Part shown: piece after piece, positions 1 through 8,916 of the stretch
Layout: each line of letters starts with the position of its first letter
Position numbering within the stretch: position 1 is the first letter of the stretch
Source of the DNA: Vibrio quintilis
GTDB lineage: Bacteria; Pseudomonadota; Gammaproteobacteria; Enterobacterales; Vibrionaceae
Length of the DNA stretch: 64,000 nt
Assembly (NCBI RefSeq): GCF_024529975.1
Contig: NZ_AP024897.1
Coordinates: 4,030,001-4,094,000, forward strand
Reading direction: 5' to 3'
Notes under the pieces: generated by a model
The model's database searches: none
Told to the model about the DNA's origin: nothing
The model's input: only the letters and a program-made list of their open reading frames with translations
Made by a program: the position numbers and the translations under genes

Positions 1-665
1 GCATTACTACTGCCACTGACACTAAAGAAACCCCGGCCGGAGTTACGTGACTTCACTTTGTTGACTGTCACTTTACCGTTATTATTCGCAAATCGCAGAG
101 TCGCATAGCCGCCGCCCTGAGCATTTTTATTCCCGGTCACAGTACCAATTTTACCGTTTTTACTTCGGTTGACTAACACGCCACAGCCTTTGGTACTACT
201 GGCATTGACTTTACTGATCGAATAGCCATTCACATCCCACAGTTCCAGAGCATGACCGCCGACATTACTGGCTTTAATCGTGCCAATGGTGACATTTTTA
301 CTGGCATAGCCTTTATCAAATCTTATTCCACCAGTACTTTTTGACATATTCTTCATCGTGAAGTTGGAGATATTCAAACCATCACAGGAACGAATAAACA
401 AGGCGTAACGGGGATTATTCGTCACAGTAATGTTTTTAATCGTCACTTTGGCCTGTTTATTACAGCTAAACAACGGCTTTCCGGTTCCTACTCCGCTCCC
501 ATCGATTGTCCTGCCCTTAAAGTCATAGGTACCGGTTTTCAGTTTCACCGTGTCTTTGGGTTTTGAAGATATTTTACTGGTATCCGCAGCGATTGCAGCA
601 ACTGAAAACAGCGAACATGCCAGAACAACTGTTGTTAGTGATAAATTTAACTTTGTTTTTTTCAT
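1..665 (-). CDS. Secreted right-handed beta-helix (pectate-lyase-like) protein, C-terminus cut by window edge
   Basis: About 221 N-terminal residues are readable leftward from the ATG at 663-665; the rest lies beyond the left edge. Residues 1-27 form a clear Sec signal peptide (MKKTKLNLSL, a hydrophobic core, then AIAADTSK). The mature part starts with an IDGSG motif and continues as short repeats rich in Asn, Gly, Val and Ile (for example VTIKNITVTNN, LNISNFTMKN, YSISKVNASS), the pattern of a right-handed parallel beta-helix such as pectate lyases and related polysaccharide lyases or hydrolases. This suggests an exported carbohydrate-active enzyme. The substrate and catalytic residues cannot be assigned from the visible part. 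It is transcribed away from the HEAT-like gene at 998. Confidence 0.75.
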   Translation of the reverse strand, partial: MKKTKLNLSLTTVVLACSLFSVAAIAADTSKISSKPKDTVKLKTGTYDFKGRTIDGSGVGTGKPLFSCNKQAKVTIKNITVTNNPRYALFIRSCDGLNISNFTMKNMSKSTGGIRFDKGYASKNVTIGTIKASNVGGHALELWDVNGYSISKVNASSTKGCGVLVNRSKNGKIGTVTGNKNAQGGGYATLRFANNNGKVTVNKVKSRNSGRGFFSVSGSSN

Positions 666-997
666 AATATTTCCAATTTTTACTTATATCATTTATTCGT
701 AAAACCGGATATATGGCGAAAGAGAACCACATATATCATCATTTATACGGTAAATGATTTATTAAAATAAATTATTCCTACTATTTATGAGTGTTTAAAA
801 AACACTCAACTCAAGTTAATTCATCACTGTATATTTTTCAATCATCTGATAGCATAGTATTCATGAAAGTAATAAATGCTTATCAATAATATCCTCCATT
901 AGAAACAGAATTAACATTACTTTCCGTGATGAAACAGAGTCACCAGAATTAGATTCAGAAGGGAAATATTGGTTTTTATAATTAAGGGTTTCGTATC
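666..997. other. AT-rich divergent intergenic region with a palindrome
   Basis: This stretch separates the leftward beta-helix gene from the rightward HEAT-like gene and must hold both promoters. It is very AT-rich. A perfect inverted repeat lies at 789-807 (GAGTGTTT-AAA-AAACACTC, 8-bp arms). No T-tract follows it on either strand, so it reads better as an operator or a non-terminating hairpin than as a terminator. No coding potential was seen. Confidence 0.5.
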
Positions 998-1942
998 ATG
1001 AAGAACATTTTGTTTTATTTATTTGGTATAGCATCTGGTTATTTTATTTCAGATATTTATCAATCACTCAATTCACATTTTTATCACACAGTATTGCACG
1101 ACGGCTACTCAGAACAACGTCAAATAAACAGAACAGAACCGCAACCCTGTATTACGACAAACTTTTCATCGGAAACAATTCATCATGAAATTCAGGTAGA
1201 TTCTGTCGGAAGTAACAACACTTTCTCCCATTTTTCCCTTGCAAATCAATTGCTGGACCAGCTGGAAAACAGTTCAGAGATTGATTTTTCATCGAATGAA
1301 TTTCAGGATTTATCTTTTCTGGTCAAAAAAGATGCAGCGCTGGCCACCCGGCTTACAGAAATCATCAGGGCCAGCCAGTCGTATGATGAAAAATGGAACC
1401 TTCTGAATATTCTGGCAAATAGTCATAGTCAGGAAACAATGCTTTTGGCGAGAGAAATGCTCACAGATCAAAATGATATTCAGACACAAAAGCTGGGGTT
1501 TGAATTCGTGGAAATGATGGACCTTCATCAGTTACCGGACACACTCAATCAGGCGCTGATTGATGTCACATACAATCAACCGGATACCGAGATACTTGAA
1601 CAGGCGATTGCGCTACTCAGCCATCAAACAGATACGCATTTAAAAGCGGAAGTACAGGAGCGCTTTCAAGCTCTGATGCCAGACAGTAACCACCAGATTA
1701 AAGCAGCTGTCATTGACGGACTTGCCGAGATCGACGAACCAGATGAGATTCAGGAAACAGCACGCAGCTATTTGTCTGATTCAGATGAATTGATCAGAAA
1801 TGCTGCTATCAGTTCGCTGTTTAAACTACCTCCCGGATCGATTGATTCTGATCTGGTGGCAGCCTTGCAACAGCTAAAAGATGATTCAACCACGACGGGC
1901 AGCACACGCCGCCTGGCTGCGGCGGTGCTGGATGTATTGTGA
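998..1942 (+). CDS. Membrane-anchored HEAT-like repeat protein
   Basis: A 314-aa protein of unknown function. It starts with a short hydrophobic segment (MKNILFYLFGIASGYFI) that could anchor it in the inner membrane or act as a signal. A polar low-complexity stretch follows to about residue 90. The remainder is helical repeats, each with a leucine/alanine pattern; the C-terminal ones (AAVIDGLAEIDEPDEIQE, then IRNAAISSLFKLPPG) have HEAT/PBS-lyase-like spacing. Such repeats usually bind other proteins. An AAGGG ribosome site at 985-989 supports the start. It stands alone between a divergent beta-helix gene and a convergent surface-sugar cassette that ends 8 bp away. No catalytic motif was seen. 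Confidence 0.7.
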   Translation: MKNILFYLFGIASGYFISDIYQSLNSHFYHTVLHDGYSEQRQINRTEPQPCITTNFSSETIHHEIQVDSVGSNNTFSHFSLANQLLDQLENSSEIDFSSNEFQDLSFLVKKDAALATRLTEIIRASQSYDEKWNLLNILANSHSQETMLLAREMLTDQNDIQTQKLGFEFVEMMDLHQLPDTLNQALIDVTYNQPDTEILEQAIALLSHQTDTHLKAEVQERFQALMPDSNHQIKAAVIDGLAEIDEPDEIQETARSYLSDSDELIRNAAISSLFKLPPGSIDSDLVAALQQLKDDSTTTGSTRRLAAAVLDVL

Positions 1943-1949
1943 ACAGTAG

Positions 1950-3236
1950 TTATGCCATTTTATGACGAATTTTTTTTAGGGCGGTGCCAATCTGAATTGT
2001 TTTCTTAAAAATGAATCGTTTCAGCGTAAAGAGCGACTTATTTTTTATGACATCTTTTTCTGGCACATGGGCATCAATTCCAATTAAATCAATCAATAAG
2101 TTATAGATGACTGTCCAGTGAGTCGAGTACACACCGCTATCAATCGCCATATCTTCCTGCGCAAATATTTTTTCTGCCGGTACCACCCGAACTCTTTCAT
2201 CATAGGAGCGTTCAAACGTATGTAACTGACCATTAGTATGAATAACACCTTTGGACCCGGTAAACATCAACGGCACCATACAACCCGTTCCGGAGTTAGC
2301 AATGAAGTAATCAATACTTTTTGAGTAGCTGATTTTTTCTTTGTAGTCCTTACCAATCAAATTGATTAACGTGACTCCTTCAACCCCGGAAAGATGCGAG
2401 GCAATTGACTCAAATACAGCCATATCCCGGTTAATATTTTTGGGTGTATCAGCACTTCCACCACTGAAACTGGTCCATCCATCAATGATAACGGTAATAG
2501 AACGATAATGATTGAGAAGCTGCCGGACAATATGACAATAACCTTCCGTTTGTTCAAGCCAGGAACGCTTCTGAGCTGTAATACCAAACCAGAGAGAAAG
2601 CTCAGAATTCAGCGCTTTAGGCTCTGAATCATTTCGAAGGAATGTATGCATTTGTTCAGCATATTGATCATCATATTTGCTATTTAACAAGCCACCCAAA
2701 GTACAGGGGAAAAGATAGCAACCGCCAGCCAGAGCAGGTTTTAATGCTTTCCCTTCAGGTAGCCCGGCGTAAAAACAATTCTCATCTGTAAATGAATACC
2801 CGGAAACAGGTCCAAACTCATTCAGATAAAAATAGTTCACAAATTGATCGTACATGTAGTGATAAGGGCGTACCTGAGAGAAGAGCAATCCATGAAGTTT
2901 AGTATTGCCGCAATCCGGATCAATCTGGAATTCGCCCTTTTGAATCAAATTGAACACATCGGAAATCTCACCGGCATTTAACGGGTTTACAACTTCCTGC
3001 TCACAAATATAGCCATTCACCAGATCATAAATCTGAATCATATACCATGGGTTTTTCTTCTCTTGATCAGAAAAAAGAATGACATTGGCCTTACCGTAGC
3101 GTTGACTTTGACGACAGTAAGTGGCCATCTCTTTGCGGGGATGTTTTAGGATGAGCGTTTCATTTTTGACAGCCTCAAACAAAAACCGGGCAGCTTCCTG
3201 TCGGTCGAAAGCTATCAAATCATCAATATGATACAT
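1950..3236 (-). CDS. Unrecognised 428-aa protein, last gene of the sugar cassette (possible glycosyltransferase)
   Basis: I do not recognise this family. It is soluble by composition. The segment ITVIIDGWTSFSGG (middle) and the stretch FIANSGTGCMVPLMFTGSKG with a following VIHTN (C-terminal third) resemble the Gly-rich donor-binding loops of GT-B glycosyltransferases, but that is only a resemblance. The last 30 residues are strongly basic with scattered aromatic residues (KRFIFKK, KKIRHKM), as in proteins that sit on the inner face of the membrane. The start is supported by AAGGTG six bases upstream. It lies 39 bp after the CMP-KDO-synthetase-like gene, so it probably uses or transfers the activated sugar made by the three upstream genes. 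Function is inferred from context only. Confidence 0.6.
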   Translation of the reverse strand: MYHIDDLIAFDRQEAARFLFEAVKNETLILKHPRKEMATYCRQSQRYGKANVILFSDQEKKNPWYMIQIYDLVNGYICEQEVVNPLNAGEISDVFNLIQKGEFQIDPDCGNTKLHGLLFSQVRPYHYMYDQFVNYFYLNEFGPVSGYSFTDENCFYAGLPEGKALKPALAGGCYLFPCTLGGLLNSKYDDQYAEQMHTFLRNDSEPKALNSELSLWFGITAQKRSWLEQTEGYCHIVRQLLNHYRSITVIIDGWTSFSGGSADTPKNINRDMAVFESIASHLSGVEGVTLINLIGKDYKEKISYSKSIDYFIANSGTGCMVPLMFTGSKGVIHTNGQLHTFERSYDERVRVVPAEKIFAQEDMAIDSGVYSTHWTVIYNLLIDLIGIDAHVPEKDVIKNKSLFTLKRFIFKKTIQIGTALKKIRHKMA

Positions 3237-3275
3237 AGTGGCACCTTTACTAAAAGCACTCAGAACAGATTAAAA

Positions 3276-4025
3276 TCAACCCCTGAACTGAGACTCTGAG
3301 TTCATTCTATCGATAACGGCCTGTACATCATCGGGGACATCGACTGCCAGAGAACCGGCTTCAACTTCAACCATATCCACCTGAAAATCAGACTCTAAAA
3401 AGCGCAGAATCTCTATATCTTCAACTTCTTCGTGCTTTGTTTTTGCCGCATTGCTATAAAAGAACGCCAGTTGTTTCTTTGAGAATGCATAGATACAGAC
3501 CTGTTTATACCCGAAAGAGTACTCACCATATTTGGTCAGAGGAATTCCTGAACGACTCATATAAAGTAATTTGCCGGAGGTTGAAAATGTCACTTTAGGC
3601 ACAGTGAAAGAACGGAATTCTTCTTCTGAAGTAATAGCGCACATTGCATTGGTTACATTGCCGGTCTTTTGAAAGACTGAAATTACTTTTTTAATATCAT
3701 CAGGATTGATCAGCGGCTCATCCCCCTGAACATTGACAATAAAGTCCTTATCGAGTGCTTGATTCGCTTCCGCCAGTCTGTCTGTACCGGTCAAACACTC
3801 CGAACTGGTCATCACAACCTGTCCACCAAAACTCTCCACAACGTCCTGAATCCCTTCATCATCCGTCGCTACATAAACCAATTCAGGACCAACTGCTTTA
3901 CAACAACGCTCCCAAACATGTTGAATCATAGGCTTACCACATATATCGACTAAAGGTTTACCCGGAAAACGGCTGGATTTAAAGCGTGCAGGTATAACAA
4001 CAGCAAAGCTTTGAGTACTATTCAT
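3276..4025 (-). CDS. kdsB: CMP-KDO synthetase-like cytidylyltransferase
   Basis: 249 aa, matching the family length of 3-deoxy-manno-octulosonate cytidylyltransferases, which activate a 2-keto sugar acid with CTP. Visible motifs are the N-terminal nucleotide loop VVIPARFKSSRFPGKPL, VYVATDD, NVQGDEP (metal and nucleotide binding), the SRSGIP loop, VEDIEILRFLE and the C-terminal VDVPDDV. Housekeeping KdsB proteins normally sit near lpxK or msbA; this copy sits in a cassette with an aldolase and a HAD phosphatase, so it may be a paralogue that activates a different ulosonic acid. The start codon overlaps the stop of the HAD gene (ATGA), indicating translational coupling. The enzyme family is well supported; the exact sugar is not. 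Confidence 0.85.
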   Translation of the reverse strand: MNSTQSFAVVIPARFKSSRFPGKPLVDICGKPMIQHVWERCCKAVGPELVYVATDDEGIQDVVESFGGQVVMTSSECLTGTDRLAEANQALDKDFIVNVQGDEPLINPDDIKKVISVFQKTGNVTNAMCAITSEEEFRSFTVPKVTFSTSGKLLYMSRSGIPLTKYGEYSFGYKQVCIYAFSKKQLAFFYSNAAKTKHEEVEDIEILRFLESDFQVDMVEVEAGSLAVDVPDDVQAVIDRMNSESQFRG

Positions 4026-4684
4026 TTTAATATCACTTCTGAAAAATCATGAATGGCAGGAAACTGATGTGAAGCACATAAGCCCAGCATTTTTTCCTGA
4101 ACATTGGAATAAGGAGAATAAAAAATAAAATCAATCTGATTTGATAAAGAAGCTTTCAGGTCTGATTCTGCATCACCAAACATAACACAACAACCGTTGT
4201 TTTCACTTTCGATGATAGCGCTGATTATTTCACTTTTGGGTTGAGGAGAGCCAAATATCCCATGAAAGTATTCAGAAATTCCTCTTTGCTCAAAAATATC
4301 TCTTAGCTCTTGCTGCTCTGAACCACTTGCAACATATTTGCGCCCTTTAAGCTGGTTCAAAAAGTTCATAAATCCAGGCGTAAACTCAGCTTCCAGGTAT
4401 AGTTTTTTACACAATGCTGAATAGTTGACGAGTATTTTTTCTTTCGTGATTTCAATTTCAGAGTCAGGCACCGGCAATAAATCCCGCACAAAATAATCGA
4501 CATGATGAAAGCGTGATTTGCCAAAGTTTTTACTGAAATAATCCAGACACCCGGTAATTATCTCATTATCGGAAAACAACGTAGATAACGCTGTTTTCAT
4601 CGCTTCTATTTTTAACTGGTTTGAATCAAAAATCACACCATCGCAATCAAATATATAGAAATCATAGTCAGATAGATGGCGCAT
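4022..4684 (-). CDS. HAD-superfamily phosphatase of the sugar cassette
   Basis: 220 aa with all four HAD motifs: motif I DCDGVIFDSN near the N-terminus (aspartyl nucleophile), motif II in VASGSEQQEL, motif III lysine in PQPKSE, and motif IV MFGDAESDLKA. The helical cap between motifs I and II is of the phosphoglycolate-phosphatase or beta-phosphoglucomutase type. Its place between an aldolase and a cytidylyltransferase suggests that it removes a phosphate from the ulosonic-acid intermediate before CMP activation, as KdsC does in the KDO pathway; that role is inference. It overlaps the aldolase gene by 17 bp and the kdsB-like gene by 4 bp. Confidence 0.8.
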   Translation of the reverse strand: MRHLSDYDFYIFDCDGVIFDSNQLKIEAMKTALSTLFSDNEIITGCLDYFSKNFGKSRFHHVDYFVRDLLPVPDSEIEITKEKILVNYSALCKKLYLEAEFTPGFMNFLNQLKGRKYVASGSEQQELRDIFEQRGISEYFHGIFGSPQPKSEIISAIIESENNGCCVMFGDAESDLKASLSNQIDFIFYSPYSNVQEKMLGLCASHQFPAIHDFSEVILK

Positions 4685-6284
4685 ATACAGAACCTTTACT
4701 TATCGGGTATGACGTTGGTGTGATAGCGACCACCGGTTGGCTGTTATCATGTGCATCATATAAATTCACCAACTCAACCATTTCCTGCTGCCTGATATCG
4801 TTTTTCTGATAACCATCAAATCCGGCAACGGTAATATTTTTCACTTCTGATTCAAGCAACACACCAAGAATATAAGCCGTTGTCAGATCAAAAGGCACCG
4901 TGACATAAGAGCCATTTACAGCAAATTTTCCTTTCGAAATCTCAATGCCATAATCAATCAGTTCTATGCCATCAAACTCTTTCAGTTCAGTATCATTAAA
5001 ACGGCACTTTGGTAAAATAACCGGTTTATTGAGTTGCTTGTATTTTCCGGAATCAGATAAAAATTTAGAGTTATGGGAAATGACATAATAATCGATCAAT
5101 TCCGCTGATATATGCGTGGTAATGTTTATTGAAATGACAACCGGCTTGACCCGCTGGATATAAAGCTCTATTGCTGAAGCGTATTTTTTGGTACCGGGTG
5201 CATTTGTCACAATGAGTATCTGTTTTCCATCAAACAAATGACTTGTTTCCGTCGTTCCGGAAACTTTGGTGTTATTAGAGTCTGAAAAATTAAGTGCTGT
5301 ATCCAAAACTGCGCCGTTGTATGAAGTACTGCCTTTTAGCTGGCTCAGATAATCTATCGCACCAATGATTTCATCCGTACCATAATGCGTACTGGAAAGC
5401 AGGTTTTGAATATACGTAGGATGAACATCATTTTGGGCACCAAGAAAATACAGCAGGCTACTTCCCCATCCATATTCTTTTTGCATCGGTTCAAAATATC
5501 GGATGACCAACTCATAGAGCGGTTTAGGGTTATATTGGGGATTAGTTTTATTCAGAACGGTCAAAAGATATTCTGTTTGAGTATTGCCGGCTCCTCTTCC
5601 CATCCCGGTAATGGTTGCATCCAGCCAGCTGACACCAGACTTTAAAGCTGCCAGTGTATTATCCAGCCCTTTCCCCATATTATTATGAGTATGAATTCCC
5701 ATCTCTCCCTGCCAATGCCGGCGAATTGCTTTCACTATTCGCACCACTTCATCCGCATCCATATTGCCAAGTGAATCAGCAAAATAGAGAACATCGACGC
5801 CTTGCCATTGATTTATCTGCAAAGCTTTATCAGAGATGACATCATCCGCTTTCCCCCCCGCCTGCATCAGATTAAACCCAACGGTATAACCTAACTCTTT
5901 TAATCTGGCAACAATGGGACCGGATGTCTCGACTTCATGAAAATGAGCGGCAACTCTGACCAGACTCACTTTACTTTCTGAAGCTGGGGAAAACAGTAAA
6001 TCAACTGCTTCGCTGATGTCGAATCCTGATTCAAGAATGGTCTTAGCATCAACCATCACACCGTAAACAGGTCCATCAGGCAGCTCTAATGAATTTAAGA
6101 AATCTTCGGTAGTATAAGCAAAAGCACCCAGAAAGCCTTGCTTCGGAAAGTTTCTGAGACCCAATTCAACGTAGTCAATCCTGGATTCTGCAATACGGGT
6201 GAGATACTGTTCAACGACATCACTATCAAAATCCCAGTCGTTATAGTAACCACCATCCCGTAACGTACAATCTAATATATTCAT
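4668..6284 (-). CDS. HMGL-like (DRE-TIM) aldolase fused to an unknown C-terminal domain
   Basis: 538 aa from the ATG at 6282-6284, chosen because CAGGGA lies just upstream and the family motif begins immediately (MNILDCTLRDGGYYNDWDF); an upstream in-frame start would add 19 unlikely residues. Residues 1 to about 290 are a TIM-barrel of the HMG-CoA-lyase / 4-hydroxy-2-oxovalerate-aldolase type: the RDGG loop, GIHTHNNMGKG with the metal-binding HxH, and GMGRGAGNTQTE. After a linker, residues of about 350-535 form a second domain (QILIVTNAPGTKKYASAIEL at its start, NITVAGFDGY near its end) that I cannot name; it looks Rossmann-like. First gene of the cassette. It probably condenses or cleaves pyruvate-type substrates during synthesis of a keto-sugar acid. 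Confidence 0.75.
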   Translation of the reverse strand: MNILDCTLRDGGYYNDWDFDSDVVEQYLTRIAESRIDYVELGLRNFPKQGFLGAFAYTTEDFLNSLELPDGPVYGVMVDAKTILESGFDISEAVDLLFSPASESKVSLVRVAAHFHEVETSGPIVARLKELGYTVGFNLMQAGGKADDVISDKALQINQWQGVDVLYFADSLGNMDADEVVRIVKAIRRHWQGEMGIHTHNNMGKGLDNTLAALKSGVSWLDATITGMGRGAGNTQTEYLLTVLNKTNPQYNPKPLYELVIRYFEPMQKEYGWGSSLLYFLGAQNDVHPTYIQNLLSSTHYGTDEIIGAIDYLSQLKGSTSYNGAVLDTALNFSDSNNTKVSGTTETSHLFDGKQILIVTNAPGTKKYASAIELYIQRVKPVVISINITTHISAELIDYYVISHNSKFLSDSGKYKQLNKPVILPKCRFNDTELKEFDGIELIDYGIEISKGKFAVNGSYVTVPFDLTTAYILGVLLESEVKNITVAGFDGYQKNDIRQQEMVELVNLYDAHDNSQPVVAITPTSYPISKGSVYAPSI

Positions 6285-6498
6285 ACTTTCCCTGATAATC
6301 CAATAATTAAAGGGCAACATGTAATATATTATACAATACATAACAAAACAGCGATCGTGAACTGCTTAATTGCTTGTTTATCTAACGATTATGTAACTAC
6401 CTTATGCAGTAACAGAAACCATCCTGCAGCCTCTTATGAATATCAGCTTTTATCTGTTGTGCCCGATATTCAATCGTATCCTGCCTAACGATTTGTCG

Positions 6499-7686
6499 TT
6501 ACACCCATTGCCCCGCCACCCAGCCGGATGACCAGGCCCACTGGAAATTGTAACCACCCAGCCAGCCGGTAACATCCATCACTTCACCGACAAAAAACAG
6601 TCCGGGAACTGTTTTACATTCCATTGTTTTGGAAGAAAGATGATCTGTATCGACACCGCCTAATGTGACTTCTGCGGTTCGATAGCCTTCAGTACCATTA
6701 GGGGCAATGTGCCAGTTTTCCAGAGTTTGAGTAACGCCGGTTCTTTCTTTGTCATTAAGTTGTCTTAACGTTTTATCCGGCAAATCACCTCTTTCAATCA
6801 GAACTTCAACTAACCGTTTTGGCAATAACCGGGCTAAGGTATTTTTCAGGGTTTGATTCGGATGATTCTCACTCACGTCAGCAAGATAAGTTTCAATATC
6901 TGTATCCGGCAGCAGATTCACTTTTACCGCCTCGCCAGCATGCCAGTATGATGAAACCTGAAGCACTGACGGGCCAGATATACCCCGATGGGTAAACAGA
7001 AGAGATTCTTTAAATGATGTACCATCTTGTGTGGTCAATATCACAGGTACTGCAATGCCAGATAAATCACTAAACTGTTCTTTATCTGCTTTATGTAAGG
7101 TAAAAGGAACCAGCCCGGCTCTTGTTGGCCGAACATTCAGGCCAAATTGCTCAGCAATCTTATAACCAAATGGTGTCGCACCGAGTTTTGGCATAGAAAG
7201 CCCGCCGGTTGCAATAACCAATGATTCACATGAAACATCCTTGTGGTTGATTTTTAAGGAAAAATTGAGTTTATTTTGTTCAATCTGACTAATTTCTGCC
7301 TGATAAAGGAACGAAACCGATGGAGATTCACATTCTTTGAGCAACATACTGACAATATCTTTTGCTGAATCCAGACAAAATAACTGCCCGTGATCGCGCT
7401 CTTCAAAAGGAATCTCATACTCACTGACTAACGAGATAAAATCCCAGTTTGTATATTGAGACAGCGCAGATTTGACGAAATGTGGGTTACAACATAAGTA
7501 ATGACCGGCTGACACATCGTAGTTCGTGAAATTACAACGACCACCACCTGAGATCAGAATTTTTCTACCCGGCTTTTTACCATGATCAACCACTAAAACT
7601 GTTCTGCCCCTTTTTCCGGCCTGAGCTGCGCACATTAAACCGGCAGCACCGGCCCCAATGATCACAACGTCATATATCTCATTCAT
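6499..7686 (-). CDS. yhiN: HI0933/YhiN-family FAD-dependent oxidoreductase
   Basis: 395 aa flavoprotein of the BaiN/HI0933 family. The N-terminus has the FAD-binding dinucleotide fold VVIIGAGAAGLMCAAQAGKR, followed by the family hallmark KILISGGGRCNFTN. The C-terminal signature AEVTLGGVDTDHLSSKTMEC and GLFFVGEVMDVTGWLGGYN completes the FAD site. The physiological substrate of most family members is unknown. I use the ATG at 7684-7686; the longer frame would start with TTG at 7707, which has no better ribosome site. It is a single-gene unit: a terminator for uspB lies just upstream and the aldolase cassette begins about 215 bp downstream. Confidence 0.85.
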   Translation of the reverse strand: MNEIYDVVIIGAGAAGLMCAAQAGKRGRTVLVVDHGKKPGRKILISGGGRCNFTNYDVSAGHYLCCNPHFVKSALSQYTNWDFISLVSEYEIPFEERDHGQLFCLDSAKDIVSMLLKECESPSVSFLYQAEISQIEQNKLNFSLKINHKDVSCESLVIATGGLSMPKLGATPFGYKIAEQFGLNVRPTRAGLVPFTLHKADKEQFSDLSGIAVPVILTTQDGTSFKESLLFTHRGISGPSVLQVSSYWHAGEAVKVNLLPDTDIETYLADVSENHPNQTLKNTLARLLPKRLVEVLIERGDLPDKTLRQLNDKERTGVTQTLENWHIAPNGTEGYRTAEVTLGGVDTDHLSSKTMECKTVPGLFFVGEVMDVTGWLGGYNFQWAWSSGWVAGQWV

Positions 7687-7714
7687 TAACACATTACCTG
7701 TTATCAAACCTGAA

Positions 7715-7745
7715 ATAAAAAAGGATGCGCTTTATGCACATCCTT
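7715..7745 (-). terminator. Rho-independent terminator after uspB
   Basis: Read leftward, a stem of AAGGATG with CATCCTT, extended by inner pairs around an ATAAA loop, is followed directly by a run of six T. It lies about 90 bp after the uspB stop codon. Confidence 0.8.
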
Positions 7746-7833
7746 CTATCAGAGAAATTCTATTTTAACGGTAAATACGTTTAACCACAAACTGAGCGAA
7801 AATACATACAGCGATCTTCAATGAAGATAAGAG

Positions 7834-8157
7834 TTAAAGCATCACAGCGGCCAGCATATCTACACCCAAAAGTGCAAAACAGAGTATGAACAACTGTCTG
7901 ACTCTATCACACTTGCCGGTAAAGATTTCATCATGGTGATGAAGATATTCTTTACCTTTCAGGTAAGAATAGAGCCTGACCTGCTTGTTCATATTGCCAT
8001 GGGCTGTAAAAAAACCCGGACCATCAACCTGTTGATACAACAAAGGATGCGCTTCACGCATGATATAGATTAAAGAACGAAGCGCTGTAAAGCATCTGGC
8101 GACATTGAATATTGTCACCACAGTCAATCCCATGAGGATGGTATCTCCACTGATCAT
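7834..8157 (-). CDS. uspB: Universal stress protein B (UspB)
   Basis: 107 aa, close to E. coli UspB (111 aa), an integral membrane protein induced in stationary phase under RpoS and needed for ethanol tolerance in E. coli. The match is clear in the core: [16 protein letters not shown] and [15 protein letters not shown] align with the E. coli segments LLYQYVDGGGFFTSHG and NKQVRLVWYIYAQRY. There is one hydrophobic segment at each end (residues 8-28 and 88-107) and a basic, His-rich middle. ftnA lies upstream on the same strand, 67 bp away; uspA diverges beyond it. The molecular function of the family is unknown. Confidence 0.9.
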   Translation of the reverse strand: MISGDTILMGLTVVTIFNVARCFTALRSLIYIMREAHPLLYQQVDGPGFFTAHGNMNKQVRLYSYLKGKEYLHHHDEIFTGKCDRVRQLFILCFALLGVDMLAAVML

Positions 8158-8224
8158 CTTTTCCTCCCTACATCTTCCGGATACTGGCGAAAAGACAATC
8201 AGCGCTGGATGTTATGCCGAAGCT

Positions 8225-8758
8225 TTATTCTGCTGCTGCCTCAGTATCCATGATAGAAGATGAACCTTTAGTTACCAATTCTGCTAAATCTTTATCGATG
8301 AAGAACAATGCTTTACCGTCTTCTCCGATCAGCTCTAACTTATCTAAGATCCCTTTAAATAACTTTTCTTCTTCGTGTTGCTCGGCTACATACCATTGAA
8401 GAAAATTAAAGGTTGAGTAATCCTGAGATGTGAAAGCCACATGTGCCAACTGGTTTATTTTTTGAGTGATCATCTGCTCATGTTTATATGTTTCACGAAA
8501 TACTTCACCTAAGCTTTCGAAGTCGTGTCTGGGCGCAGCAATTGATCCTAGAATAGGCAGAGCTCCTGTTTCACTTACATAAGTAAATAGTCGCTGCATA
8601 TGCCCCATTTCCTCATCTGCATGTTGCCGCAGAAATGAAGCTGCCCCTTCAAAGCCTTTATCTTCACACCAAGCACTCATTTGTAAGTATAGATTGGATG
8701 AAAAAAATTCGAGGTTAATTTGATCATTTAATTGTTTTACCATTCCATCTGATAACAT
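8225..8758 (-). CDS. ftnA: Non-heme ferritin FtnA
   Basis: 177 aa ferritin subunit; 24 such subunits form the iron-storage shell in the cytoplasm. Ferroxidase residues are visible: Glu in [14 protein letters not shown] (about position 17), the EExxH of [10 protein letters not shown] (50 and 53), Glu near 94 in YKHEQMI, and the [10 protein letters not shown] segment (about 127-130). The four-helix bundle plus short fifth helix is complete. It diverges from uspA with about 158 bp between the translation starts and precedes uspB, so it belongs to a stress and iron-storage neighbourhood. No clear Fur box was seen. Confidence 0.93.
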   Translation of the reverse strand: MLSDGMVKQLNDQINLEFFSSNLYLQMSAWCEDKGFEGAASFLRQHADEEMGHMQRLFTYVSETGALPILGSIAAPRHDFESLGEVFRETYKHEQMITQKINQLAHVAFTSQDYSTFNFLQWYVAEQHEEEKLFKGILDKLELIGEDGKALFFIDKDLAELVTKGSSSIMDTEAAAE

Positions 8759-8916
8759 AAATTACACTCCTGAACTATCCTTTGAATGAACTGAACTATC
8801 GTATGTTCAGTACCTTACCATCTCCCGACAAAGAAGTGGATATGAGATCACTTCGACACATTTTTTTAACAGTGGGTGCTACAGTGAATTCAACCGATAA
8901 ACACGGAGACAGCACG

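Noticed and set aside
3276..4025. Alternative call NeuA (CMP-sialic acid synthetase)
   Set aside because: The RFPGKPL, NVQGDEP and IEILR blocks and the length fit KdsB better, and no NeuB/NeuC homologue is adjacent.
6486..6501. TAACGA/TCGTTA hairpin at the yhiN stop codon
   Set aside because: The stem has only six pairs, overlaps the stop codon and has no T-tract, so it is not a credible terminator.
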